A DNA stretch of 8,562 nt from Chloroflexota bacterium (GCA_011051635.1 DRKV01000189.1:1-8562); one strand, 5' to 3'; positions 1 to 7,800 are shown, counted from the first letter of the stretch. Numbers and translations are program-made. Notes: generated by a model not told the origin, from the letters alone.

Positions 1-1
1 A

Positions 2-20
2 GGCCGCACAATTCGCGGCC
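2..20 (-). terminator. Possible terminator hairpin after mutM
   Basis: The inverted repeat GGCCGC / GCGGCC (2-7 and 15-20) with a 7-nt loop lies about 20 bases past the mutM stop codon on the minus strand. It could be an intrinsic terminator. The window ends right after the stem on that strand, so a T-tract cannot be seen and the call is tentative. Confidence 0.35.
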
Positions 21-40
21 CTATTTCGTGCTGTTCGTGT

Positions 41-865
41 CTACTCGCGGAGCGGCTGGCAGCGGGGACAGAAATGCGTGCTGCGCTGCCCGACGATGAT
101 GCGCCGGATGGGGGTCCCGCAGGTGTGGCAGGGCTGGCCGGTGCGCTGATAGACCTGAAAGGTGTTCTGGAACCCGCCGCCGCGATACACCCAGTCAATC
201 GAAGCCCCGTTCTGGCGCAGCCCTTCCCGCAGGACGAAGCGGATGGAATCCAACAAGGCGGCGGCCTCCTGCACCGTCAATGTATTGGCTATGCGCAGGG
301 GATGGAGGTGCGCCCGATGCAGAGCCTCGTCCGTGTAGATGTTGCCCAGCCCGGCCAGGAAGGTCTGGTCGAGGAGGAGGGGTTTGAGACGACGGCGGCG
401 CGGGTGCAGGCGAGCGTAGAAATCGGTAACGGTAAAGGCCTCGTCCAGAGGCTCCGGGCCGAGTTTATCCAGCCAGGGAGCAGGGTCTTCCACCAGCCAG
501 AGGCGCCCGAACTTGCGAGCATTATTGAAGCCCAGGCGGTACCCGCTGGAAAGGTCGAAGATGACGCGGTGGTGGCGGTGCGGAGGCTCTTCCAGCGGCT
601 CCAGCCACAGGTCGCCGCTCATCCGCAAATGGATGAGGAGCACATCCCGGCTGAGGTTGAGGCGCAAATACTTGCCGCGCCGCCCCAGGGACAGGATTTC
701 CTGTCCGGTAACGCGGGCCACAAAAAGGGCGGCATCCGGCTCAGCGACGGTACGCTCCCACAAGACCTGTGCTCCCGTGATGCGCTGTCCGGGCAAAGGA
801 GGCCCGCCCCGGCGTCCTTCGGCCAGCAGGCGGCGGATGGTTTCCACTTCAGGGAGTTCGGGCAT
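41..865 (-). CDS. mutM: Formamidopyrimidine-DNA glycosylase (Fpg/MutM)
   Basis: This is a bifunctional DNA glycosylase/AP lyase that removes 8-oxoguanine and formamidopyrimidines from oxidised DNA in base excision repair. The 274-residue product has the usual family length. It begins MPELPEVE, giving the mature N-terminal Pro2 nucleophile and Glu3. A conserved lysine lies in GRRGKYL (K65), followed by HLRMSG (79-84) and the DNA-contacting NNARKFG motif. The helix-two-turns-helix segment GLGNIYTDEALH comes next. The C-terminal zinc finger has four cysteines, C246-x2-C249 and C266-x2-C269, with the conserved arginine in QRST (R261). The start is fixed by the PELPEVE motif, which must follow Met directly. 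The ATG overlaps the stop codon of the upstream prs gene by one base (TAATG), so the two are probably co-transcribed and translationally coupled. All catalytic and zinc residues are present. Family assignment is secure. Confidence 0.97.
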   Translation of the reverse strand: MPELPEVETIRRLLAEGRRGGPPLPGQRITGAQVLWERTVAEPDAALFVARVTGQEILSLGRRGKYLRLNLSRDVLLIHLRMSGDLWLEPLEEPPHRHHRVIFDLSSGYRLGFNNARKFGRLWLVEDPAPWLDKLGPEPLDEAFTVTDFYARLHPRRRRLKPLLLDQTFLAGLGNIYTDEALHRAHLHPLRIANTLTVQEAAALLDSIRFVLREGLRQNGASIDWVYRGGGFQNTFQVYQRTGQPCHTCGTPIRRIIVGQRSTHFCPRCQPLRE

Positions 866-1860
866 TATTCGTCAAACATCTCGCCGACGCTGCGACCTTC
901 GTGTACCCGCCGGATGACCTCCCCCAGCAGGGGGGCCACGGAAAGCACCGTCAACTTGTCGCCCAGACGGTTGCGCTTCTCGACGGGGATGGGAACCGAA
1001 TCGGTGGTGATGATTTCCCTGATGGGCAATTGCGCCAGACGATCAACGGCGGGACCGGAGAAAATGGGGTGAACGAAGACGGTGTACACCTCCCGCGCCC
1101 CGTTCGCCTTGAGGACGCTGACAGCCTGGCTCATGGAACCGGCGGTATCCACCTCGTCGTCCACCAGGATGACATCACGCCCGGCCACATCTCCAATCAG
1201 GGTGAGGGCTTCGGCGGAGGCATCGTTCCCCTTGCGGCGTTTCTCGATGAAAGCCATCGGAGCGTCAATTTCAGCCGCGAAGTTACGCCCTTTCTTGGCG
1301 AAGCCGAGGTCCACCGTAACCACCACGGGGTCCTTCATCCGACTCTTCTTGTCGGCCACATACTCGGAAAGCAGATGAAAGGCGGTGAGCACGTCGCCGG
1401 GGATGGAGAAAAAGCCCTGGATTTGTCCGGCGTGCAAGTCGAGCGTGATGTAGCGGTCGGCTCCGGCAATCTCAATCATGTCGGCCACCAGCCGGGCGGT
1501 GATGGGGACGCGGGGCTGGTCCTTCTTGTCGGAGCGGCCATAGCACAGGTACGGCACAACTGCCGTAATGCGGGCTGCCGAATCCAGGCGCAGGGTTTGC
1601 AACATGATGAGCAGTTCCATCAGGTTGCGATGCACCGGGGCGGAGGTGGTCTGGATGACATACACATCCTGCCCGCGCACGCTCTTGTGCAATTTCACCA
1701 TCAGGTTGTCGTTGGGGAAGTGGAAGACATCCCGTCCGCTGAGCGGCAGGTCGAGATAGTCCGCGATGGATTGCGCCAAGACAGGGGAGGCCGTGCCGGC
1801 GAAGAGTTTGATTTCACCGTACATGGCAGTGGGTTCGCGATGAGGGCGGGAAGTGGACAT
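865..1860 (-). CDS. prs: Ribose-phosphate pyrophosphokinase (PRPP synthetase)
   Basis: This cytoplasmic enzyme transfers pyrophosphate from ATP to ribose 5-phosphate, making PRPP for purine, pyrimidine, His, Trp and NAD synthesis. The product is 331 residues from the first ATG. Class I landmarks appear in order: the N-terminal KLFAGTASP segment; YGRSDKKDQPRVPITA (the family's YxRxDxxxxxREPITA region); the metal- and substrate-binding DLHAGQIQGFF; the flexible-loop EKRRKG; and the ribose-phosphate loop VDDEVDTAGS. The start is uncertain. An in-frame ATG at 1824 gives a 319-residue protein beginning MYGEIKLFAG, which fits family N-termini better, and the extra 12 residues are low in conservation. 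Neither ATG has a recognisable Shine-Dalgarno sequence. The gene follows the GTPase gene after a 64-bp spacer occupied largely by a tandem repeat, and its stop overlaps the mutM start. No promoter of its own was recognised. Function is secure; the start is not. Confidence 0.95.
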   Translation of the reverse strand: MSTSRPHREPTAMYGEIKLFAGTASPVLAQSIADYLDLPLSGRDVFHFPNDNLMVKLHKSVRGQDVYVIQTTSAPVHRNLMELLIMLQTLRLDSAARITAVVPYLCYGRSDKKDQPRVPITARLVADMIEIAGADRYITLDLHAGQIQGFFSIPGDVLTAFHLLSEYVADKKSRMKDPVVVTVDLGFAKKGRNFAAEIDAPMAFIEKRRKGNDASAEALTLIGDVAGRDVILVDDEVDTAGSMSQAVSVLKANGAREVYTVFVHPIFSGPAVDRLAQLPIREIITTDSVPIPVEKRNRLGDKLTVLSVAPLLGEVIRRVHEGRSVGEMFDE

Positions 1861-1870
1861 GGGAGAAGAA

Positions 1871-1955
1871 GTTGCGGAGTTGCGGGTTGCGGAGTTGCGG
1901 GTTGCGGAGTTGCGAGGTTGCGGGTTAGGGGGTTGCGAGGTTGGAGGGTTGCGGG
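1871..1955. repeat. 15-bp tandem repeat, degenerate on one side
   Basis: Three head-to-tail copies of the 15-mer GTTGCGGAGTTGCGG occupy 1871-1885, 1886-1900 and 1901-1915; the third differs at its last base. Each unit is itself two similar halves (GTTGCGGA / GTTGCGG). Weaker copies (GGTTGCGGGTTAGGG, GGTTGCGAGGTTGGA, GGGTTGCGGGG) continue to about 1955. The array fills most of the spacer between prs and the upstream GTPase gene. It also runs into the 3' end of the GTPase gene, supplying its stop codon (1925-1927) and last few codons. It looks like slippage-generated or dispersed repeat DNA. No protein-coding role is evident beyond the GTPase tail. Confidence 0.85.
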
Positions 1956-2959
1956 GCGAGGAGGGCTTCGACGGCCTGGCGGGGGGAGAGTTCCCTGGCG
2001 ACGAGGCGCTCGAGGATTTCTCCGTAACGCCCGTTGGGGAGCGTGGCGCGCCAGCGGGCGACCAGCGCGGCCTGGAGGAGGGTATCCAGTTCGTTTTGCA
2101 GGCGGACGCGCTCGCGGCGGTTCCAGTCCCCTGTCTGGCGGAGGAACGTCCCGTGGCGGGCGATTTGCTCCGTCAATTCCGCGATGCCCTCCCCCTCCGT
2201 CGCTACCGTGCGCAGCACCGGGGGAATCCAGAGTTGGGCCTCGGGTTGGGGGGCGGCAGGGGCCTCCACCATCATCACCTGCCCGTGGTGGTGGAAAACA
2301 CGCCGGGTAGGGTGCGCCAGTTGGAGCATGTTCTTCAGGGCGCGCTCGGTGTTCTCCACGCCGGGGCGGTCGGCCTTGTTGACCACCAGAATATCGGCAA
2401 TCTCCAGGATGCCGGCTTTGATGGCCTGGATGTCGTCACCCAGGCCGGGAGCCTCCACCACCAGGGTGGTGTGCGCCAGGCGGGCGATATCCACCTCGGC
2501 CTGCCCCGCCCCAACCGTCTCAATCAGGATGATTTCGTAACCGGCGGCGTCGAAAGCCTGCACCACGCCAGCCGTGGCAATCGCGATGCCCCCCAGCGCC
2601 CCGCGGGAAGCCATCGAGCGGATGAAGACGCCGGGGTCTCCGGCCAAATCCCGCATCCGGATGCGGTCTCCCAGCACCGCCCCTCCCGTGAAAGGGCTGG
2701 AGGGGTCAACGGCGACCACGGCTACTTTGCGCGGGGCGCTCCCGTTGGCGGGATGCCGGTAGAAACGCGCCAGTTGATTGACGAGGGATGACTTCCCCGT
2801 ACCCGGCGCGCCAGTGATGCCAATCAGATGCGCCCTGCCGGTGTGCGGGAAAAGTTCGTCCAGTGCGGCGCGCCCTTCGGGGGTGCCGTTTTCGATGTGG
2901 GTGAGCAGGCGCGCCAAAGCCAGGCGCTTGCCCGCCAAAACGTCAGTGGTCAGGTTCAT
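1925..2959 (-). CDS. meaB: MeaB/ArgK-type G3E-related GTPase, mutase chaperone
   Basis: Proteins of this family are GTPases that gate adenosylcobalamin loading of methylmalonyl-CoA mutase and related acyl-CoA mutases and help eject damaged cofactor. The 344-residue product has an N-terminal helical segment, then a P-loop GAPGTGKS (50-57), the family signature VDPSSPFTGGAVLGDRIRM (84-102), ETVGAGQAEVD (147-157, switch II region), APGLGDDIQ (170-178) and the guanine-specificity motif NKAD (194-197). A helical C-terminal region follows, as in the dimerising family members. The ATG lies 3 bases after the stop of the cobalamin-binding subunit gene, so the two form an operon, which supports the chaperone role. 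No clear Shine-Dalgarno is visible at the junction, suggesting translational coupling. The last residues (about PQPSNLATP) are encoded in degenerate tandem-repeat DNA and are probably not conserved. The older name ArgK (arginine transport kinase) is misleading. The exact mutase partner is unknown. Confidence 0.93.
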   Translation of the reverse strand: MNLTTDVLAGKRLALARLLTHIENGTPEGRAALDELFPHTGRAHLIGITGAPGTGKSSLVNQLARFYRHPANGSAPRKVAVVAVDPSSPFTGGAVLGDRIRMRDLAGDPGVFIRSMASRGALGGIAIATAGVVQAFDAAGYEIILIETVGAGQAEVDIARLAHTTLVVEAPGLGDDIQAIKAGILEIADILVVNKADRPGVENTERALKNMLQLAHPTRRVFHHHGQVMMVEAPAAPQPEAQLWIPPVLRTVATEGEGIAELTEQIARHGTFLRQTGDWNRRERVRLQNELDTLLQAALVARWRATLPNGRYGEILERLVARELSPRQAVEALLAPQPSNLATP

Positions 2960-2962
2960 GAG

Positions 2963-3373
2963 TCAGGCAGCAGGCGCGATGGAAAGCGCGTTGTGAATGT
3001 CACGGATGATGTCTTCGGTCAGCGTTCCGGGACCGTACACCCCCGTCACGCCCAGTTCCATAAGGGCAGGCACGTCCTCGTCGGGGATGATGCCGCCCAC
3101 GAAGACCTTGACGTGTTCCATGCCGTATTCCTTGAGAAGTTCCAACACGCGGGGCACGAGCGCCATGTGCGCGCCGGAAAGAATGGAGAGGCCGATTACG
3201 TCCACGTCCTCCTGCAGGGCGGCCTCGGCAATCATCTCCGGCGTCTGGCGCAGGCCAGTGTAAATCACTTCCATGCCCGCATCCCGCAAAGCGCGCGCCA
3301 CCACCTTCGCGCCGCGGTCGTGCCCGTCCAGGCCAGGCTTGGCTACCAACACGCGAATCTTCTTTTCCGTCAT
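2963..3373 (-). CDS. Cobalamin-binding small subunit of acyl-CoA mutase
   Basis: This 136-residue protein is a stand-alone B12-binding domain. It corresponds to the C-terminal domain of methylmalonyl-CoA mutase or the small subunit of split mutases (isobutyryl-CoA IcmB or 2-hydroxyisobutyryl-CoA HcmB type, of the same size). The full base-off/His-on motif set is present: DGHDRG (D16, H18, G21; H18 is the expected lower cobalt ligand), SIL (S63-x-L65) and GG (93-94) on a Rossmann-like fold. It needs a catalytic TIM-barrel large subunit, which is not encoded in this window. The start is supported by GGAGGT about three bases upstream, a rather short spacing, and by alignment of the KIRVLVAKPGLDGHDRG start with the family. 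It is followed 3 bases later by the MeaB-like GTPase. The substrate (methylmalonyl-CoA or another branched acyl-CoA) cannot be told from this subunit. Confidence 0.93.
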   Translation of the reverse strand: MTEKKIRVLVAKPGLDGHDRGAKVVARALRDAGMEVIYTGLRQTPEMIAEAALQEDVDVIGLSILSGAHMALVPRVLELLKEYGMEHVKVFVGGIIPDEDVPALMELGVTGVYGPGTLTEDIIRDIHNALSIAPAA

Positions 3374-3417
3374 ACGACCTCCGTCATGGGGAGAATGTTA
3401 GGGGAAGCATTGTTCCG

Positions 3418-3423
3418 ATTATA
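3418..3423 (-). promoter_or_regulatory. Candidate -10 box for mutase-subunit operon
   Basis: A perfect TATAAT on the minus strand lies 45 bases upstream of the mutase-subunit ATG. No good TTGACA-like element is found 16-18 bases upstream (the sequence there is GC-rich), so the match rests on the -10 hexamer and its location in a divergent intergenic region. Confidence 0.5.
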
Positions 3424-3548
3424 CCGCAAGGGAGACAGCCGCCGGACGGAAGGCCGACCCCCTGACCTTTGCGCCCTGGCAACTTGGCGTTGAATCAAAA
3501 CGCGGGGAACGCGGGTTGCGCCGATGCCCGCTGATTGGCACGGAAAAA

Positions 3549-3557
3549 TGTTACAAT
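3549..3557 (+). promoter_or_regulatory. Extended -10 promoter for the DUF362 gene
   Basis: TGTTACAAT (TGn followed by TACAAT, a one-base variant of TATAAT) sits 38 bases before the DUF362 start codon. This implies a leader of roughly 30 nt carrying the strong ribosome binding site. The nearby TTGGCA (3535-3540) is only 11 bases upstream, too close to serve as its -35. An extended -10 promoter without a -35 is the simplest reading. Confidence 0.5.
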
Positions 3558-3580
3558 GGGAATGTTCATTTCTCTCTTTT

Positions 3581-3588
3581 AAGGAGGT
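3581..3588 (+). promoter_or_regulatory. Strong ribosome binding site deciding DUF362 start
   Basis: AAGGAGGT is a perfect anti-16S match, with 8 bases between GGAGG and the ATG at 3596. It excludes the upstream in-frame ATG at 3524, whose extra 24 codons overlap the promoter and this site. Confidence 0.9.
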
Positions 3589-3595
3589 AACCCCC

Positions 3596-4822
3596 ATGAG
3601 CGACTTTCCCGGCAAAGGCAAAGTAGCCGTTCTCAAAACCAGCCCCGAAACCGTGCTGGATGACTATGAAAAATTGATGAAACTGGCCGATTTCGAGGCC
3701 GCCCTGCCCAAAGACACCCGCGTTGGACTGAAAATCAACATCTCCTGGCAAACCTGGTATCCGGCCTGCTCCACCACTCCCTGGCAACTGGAGGGCGTCA
3801 TCCGTACCCTGCAAAGGGCGGGCTACGAGGACCTGGTGGGCGTCCACAACGACACCGTGGTGGTCAACACCGAGGACGGCGAACGCAACAACAAACACAA
3901 ATTCGTCACCGACAAGTACAACGTTCCCTGCCTGTACCTCTACAACGAAGACTTCGAATGGGTGCAGTACACCCCCAAAACGCGCCCCTACCGCGTCCTG
4001 GACAAGGTCTACCCCCAGGGCGTCTTCATTCCCAAAGCGCTGGTAGGGATGAGTATGATTCAACTCCCCACGGTCAAGACCCACGTCTTCACCACCATCA
4101 CAGGGGCGATGAAAAACGCTTTCGGCGGCCTGCTGCACCGCAACCGCCACTGGACCCACTCCGTGATTCACGATACGCTGGTGGATTTACTGACCATCCA
4201 GCAGGAAATCCACCCCGGTTTGTTCGCCGTGATGGACGGAACTTTCGCGGGAGACGGCCCCGGCCCGCGGGCGATGCGCTGGCACGAGAAGGACATCCTC
4301 CTGGCCTCGGCGGACCAGGTCGCGATTGATGCGGTTTCCGCCAAATTGCAGGGATTCGACCCGATGAAGATTCGCTTCATCCGCCTGGCGCACGAGGCCG
4401 GCCTGGGCATCGGCGACCCGCGGCAAATCGAAATCGTGGGTTACGACATCAATCAGGAACTCCCCTGGCATTTCGTCCAGGAGGACACCTTCGCCAGCCG
4501 CGGCCAGAAGATGATTTACCACGGGCCGCTCAAGCCGCTGGAGAAACCCTTGCTGCAATCCCCGCTCGTCCCGTGGAGTTACTTCGCCAGCAACTTCTAC
4601 CACAACGTCTACTGGTATCCCTTCGTGGGACGCCCGCGGGTGGAGGCCGCCCTGCGTACCAAATGGGGACGCCTGTTCAAGGAATACGGCGACGGTGAAG
4701 TGGTCATGCCCGGCATGGAGCCGAAGACCGTCGCCCAGGCCGTCGCCGGACTGACAGTCATGGCCGTCCTCGGCATGGGGCTGGCCGCTATGCAGGGAAG
4801 AGGAAAGGGAGAGGAAGGCTAG
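3596..4822 (+). CDS. DUF362 domain-containing protein
   Basis: The 408-residue product belongs to the DUF362 family, whose biochemical role is unsettled; many members are fused to or neighbour iron-sulfur ferredoxin domains. Seen here are VGLKINISW (43-51, the family's KxN segment), the strongly conserved block LPTVKTHVFTTITGAMKNAFGG (157-178, K161, K173, N174), MDGTFAGDGPGPR (213-225) and a late ADQVAIDAV segment (239-247) with two aspartates. No CxxCxxC ferredoxin cluster is present, so this is the DUF362 domain alone. After residue 250 comes an aromatic-rich region, then a hydrophobic stretch at about 380-399 (AQAVAGLTVMAVLGMGLAAM), followed by a short charged tail. It could be a tail anchor or an amphipathic membrane contact. 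The start follows a perfect Shine-Dalgarno. The gene has its own promoter and a terminator and appears monocistronic. Family call is fairly sure; function unknown. Confidence 0.85.
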   Translation: MSDFPGKGKVAVLKTSPETVLDDYEKLMKLADFEAALPKDTRVGLKINISWQTWYPACSTTPWQLEGVIRTLQRAGYEDLVGVHNDTVVVNTEDGERNNKHKFVTDKYNVPCLYLYNEDFEWVQYTPKTRPYRVLDKVYPQGVFIPKALVGMSMIQLPTVKTHVFTTITGAMKNAFGGLLHRNRHWTHSVIHDTLVDLLTIQQEIHPGLFAVMDGTFAGDGPGPRAMRWHEKDILLASADQVAIDAVSAKLQGFDPMKIRFIRLAHEAGLGIGDPRQIEIVGYDINQELPWHFVQEDTFASRGQKMIYHGPLKPLEKPLLQSPLVPWSYFASNFYHNVYWYPFVGRPRVEAALRTKWGRLFKEYGDGEVVMPGMEPKTVAQAVAGLTVMAVLGMGLAAMQGRGKGEEG

Positions 4823-4832
4823 AAGGGAGGGG

Positions 4833-4861
4833 AAACGGAGGCGAAATTGCCTCCGTTTTTT
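4833..4861 (+). terminator. Rho-independent terminator after DUF362 gene
   Basis: A 10-bp perfect stem, AAACGGAGGC (4833-4842) with GCCTCCGTTT (4849-4858), encloses the 6-nt loop GAAATT and ends in a run of six T (4856-4861). It begins 10 bases after the DUF362 stop codon. On the opposite strand the T-run after the stem is only three bases, so it is directional. It ends only 26 bases before the start codon of the next gene. Confidence 0.9.
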
Positions 4862-4874
4862 GTCACAGTCGCAC

Positions 4875-4883
4875 GAGGAGGTG
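4875..4883 (+). promoter_or_regulatory. Ribosome binding site of the large secreted protein
   Basis: GAGGAGGTG places a strong Shine-Dalgarno core six bases before ATG 4888. It selects this start, and the signal peptide begins there. Confidence 0.85.
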
Positions 4884-4887
4884 CACC

Positions 4888-7800
4888 ATGTCCATTGCAA
4901 ACACCCGCTTCAGGAAGATAGTCCATCTGACCGCCGTATTCACCCTGTTGGCCGCGGCGTTCTTCCCGGCCTCATGGCAGGGAAGCGTCCGGCCTGCATC
5001 CGCCCACATAGACGCTCCTGCTCCCCAAACGGCGGGAGAAAAACCGCCGCAGGAACCGCCCGCCCCCCACGACGACGACAAGCCGGGGGATACGGAGGTA
5101 GATAGTTCCTTCCTGCGCGCCCCTCGCGCCCCCGTGCAGGCCGGTCTGGTGGGGGGCACCTGGGCTCCGCAAGGCCCCAGCCCGATATATTACGGGCAGG
5201 TAGAGGGAATCTCCAACTCCGAAGTCGTCGGCGCCGCGCACGTCGTCGCCGCCCACCCCACCGACCCCAACATTTTGTACATCGGCACCACCAACGGCGG
5301 CATCTGGCGCACCACCGACGCCCAGTCGTCCAGCCCCACCTGGGTTCCCTTGACCGACGACAAAGCATCCCTCTCCATCGGGGCGCTGGAGTTCGACCCC
5401 GCCGACCCCAACCTGATGCTGGCCGGCATCGGGCGCTACAGTTCTCTGTCCCGAGCGGGCGGCCCCCGTGCCGGCCTGCTCTACAGCATGGACGGCGGCC
5501 TGACCTGGATAGAAGTGGTCGGCGGCGGGAGCGGCGTTTCGCTCATCGGCAAAAACGTCTCCGGCGTGGCCCCCCGAGGCCCCACCTTCGTTCTTTCGGT
5601 AGACTATGCCGATGCCTTCACGTGCGGCAATATCGGCCTGTTCCGCAGCACGGACGGGGGCGGCACATTCTCCAAAGTCGGGCCTCCGGGAACCGCCTTC
5701 GATTTGGCGGGCGACCCCCTGGCCCCGGGCGACCTTTACAGCGGCCTGACCTACGTCTCCCTGTGTACCGGAGGCTCTTTGAGCAACGGCATCTACAAAT
5801 CCAGCGACACCGGGGCCACCTGGAACAAGGTCAGCAACCCGGTGATGGATGCCCTGATTGTGGACGGCACGACCAATAACATCGAAATCGCCGCTCGCGG
5901 CGGAATCGTGTATGTCAACATCATCCAGAATGGACGCTCGGCGGGCATCTTCTACTCCACCGACGGCGGGGCCACCTGGACGCAAATGGACTTGCCCCTC
6001 ATTCCGGTCGGCTCGACGGATACGATTGCCAACGTCGCCCCCGGCAGCCCCATCGGGATTACCACCACCGCCAACCCGCACGGCCTCTCCACCGGCGACA
6101 TGGTGAAAATCCAGGGCGTGACGGGCACGACGGGGGCCAACGGCCTGCACCGCATCACCGTAACCGGCGCAAACACTTTCACGCTGGACGGCACCAACGA
6201 CTCGACGGCCTGGGGCGGCGGCGGAACCTGGCAAGAAGTGGTGGGAACAAATCCCGGAGGACAGGGAGGCATCCATGCTTCTCTGCGGGTAGACCCCGCA
6301 ACGCCCACCACCGTCTACATCGGCGGCGACCGGCAGGAAGGGCCGTTCCCGAATTACATCGGGGCGACGACTTATACAGGCAGTTTGTTCCGCGGCGATG
6401 CCACCGTAGCCCCCGCGGGAGGCGCACCTTCTCCCCAGTGGGACCACCTGACCCACTCCAACAGCGTGAGCGGAATCCCCAACGGCGGCACAGCCAGTTC
6501 CAGCGCGCCCCACGCCGATTCCCGCGAGATGGCAATCGACGCCAACGGGGACCTCATCGAGACGGACGACGGCGGCATCTACCGCCGCACATCCCCCCAA
6601 AACAACACTGGCGACTGGTATTCCCTCAACGGGAACCTCCAGATTACCGAGATACACAGCGTGGCTTACGATGCGCTCTCGGATGCGCTCATCAGCGGCA
6701 ACCAGGATAACGGCGTCTCCTATCAGCCCACCAGCGGGGCATCCGTCTGGTACATCCTCTCCGGCGGAGACGGCGGCGACGTAGCGGTGGACAACATCGC
6801 CCTGGCCGCCAGCAATCAGTCGGTGCGCTATTCCAGTTCTCAATACCTGGGATGGTTTCGGAGAACCGTCTGGGATGCCAGCGGAGCACGAATTTCCACC
6901 TCCTTCCCCGCCTTGACAGTGGTCGGGGGTGGCGCGGCGTTGCAGCCCCAGTTTTACACGCCCATCGCCGTCAACGAGGCTATCGGAGACCGCCTGCTCA
7001 TCGGCGGCTGGAACTCGCTCTACGAATCGCTGGACGGCGGCAGCACCATCACCGAAATCGGCGCGGGGCTGCGGGTCAACGACGGCGGCAATACCATTGT
7101 CTACGGCGCAGTGGGTAACCCCGATGCGCTCTACGCCGCAACCGGCAGCAGCGTGGCCGTGCGCACCAGCGCCGGCGGCAGCATCACCACGGTCTCTGTT
7201 TCCGGAGCGGGAACCATCCGCGGCGTAGGGATGGACCCCAACAACTGGCAAACCGTTTACGCTATCGACAGCGACCAGGTGTTCCGCAGCACCAACGCCG
7301 GCGCTTCCTGGACCGACGTTACCGGCTCATTGAGCGATACCAACCTGCGCAGCATCGTGGCCGCGCCGGGGATGCTGTTCGTCGGCGGCGGGCAGGGCGT
7401 TTACGTCATGGATACGGCCAGCGGGACCTGGTATGACTTCGGCAGCGGTCTGCCCCACGCCCCCGTGTGGGACCTCGACTACGATGACAGCGACCACGTC
7501 CTGGCTGCCGGAACCCTGGGACGCGGGGCCTGGACGCTTTCCACCGACATGGCTACCATTCAGGTCACGAAGACCGTCACCCCGACGACGGCCAGCCTGG
7601 GCGAGACCATCACCTACACCTACCGTCTGACCAATACCGGCAGTCTGTCCCTCACTGTTTCGGCGACGGACGACCGGCTGGGGCCTGTGACGCTGGGAAC
7701 CGCATCCCTGTTGCCGGGAGCCGTCACCAGCGGTACCCTGACCTATGTTGCCGACGAAAACGACCTTCCGGGGCCGCTCACCAACACCGTCACCGTCACC

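Noticed and set aside
74..1072. A 332-codon plus-strand frame opposite mutM
   Set aside because: It is antisense to mutM, whose catalytic and zinc-finger residues are all present, and it has no family resemblance.
901..2310. A 469-codon open frame on the plus strand opposite prs and the GTPase gene
   Set aside because: It lies antisense to two well-identified genes and its far part reads through the tandem repeat, giving low-complexity Gly/Arg/Ala sequence. Long antisense frames are expected in GC-rich DNA.
3511..3520. GCGGGTTGCG upstream of the DUF362 gene, matching part of the 15-bp tandem repeat
   Set aside because: A single 10-base match in GC-rich sequence is too short to call a dispersed copy.
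3524..3595. A 24-codon N-terminal extension of the DUF362 protein
   Set aside because: It would be translated across the extended -10 box and the strong ribosome binding site, which clearly points to ATG 3596.
3370..3636. A small 88-codon minus-strand frame whose stop overlaps the mutase-subunit start as ATGA
   Set aside because: The overlap looks operon-like, but the frame begins antisense to the DUF362 start and ribosome binding site, crosses the likely promoters, has an Arg/Ser-rich unrecognisable sequence and no ribosome binding site of note.
4972..7251. A 759-codon open frame on the minus strand opposite the secreted protein
   Set aside because: It resembles no family, is very rich in Gly/Ala/Val, and is the mirror frame of a gene with a clear signal peptide and domain pattern.
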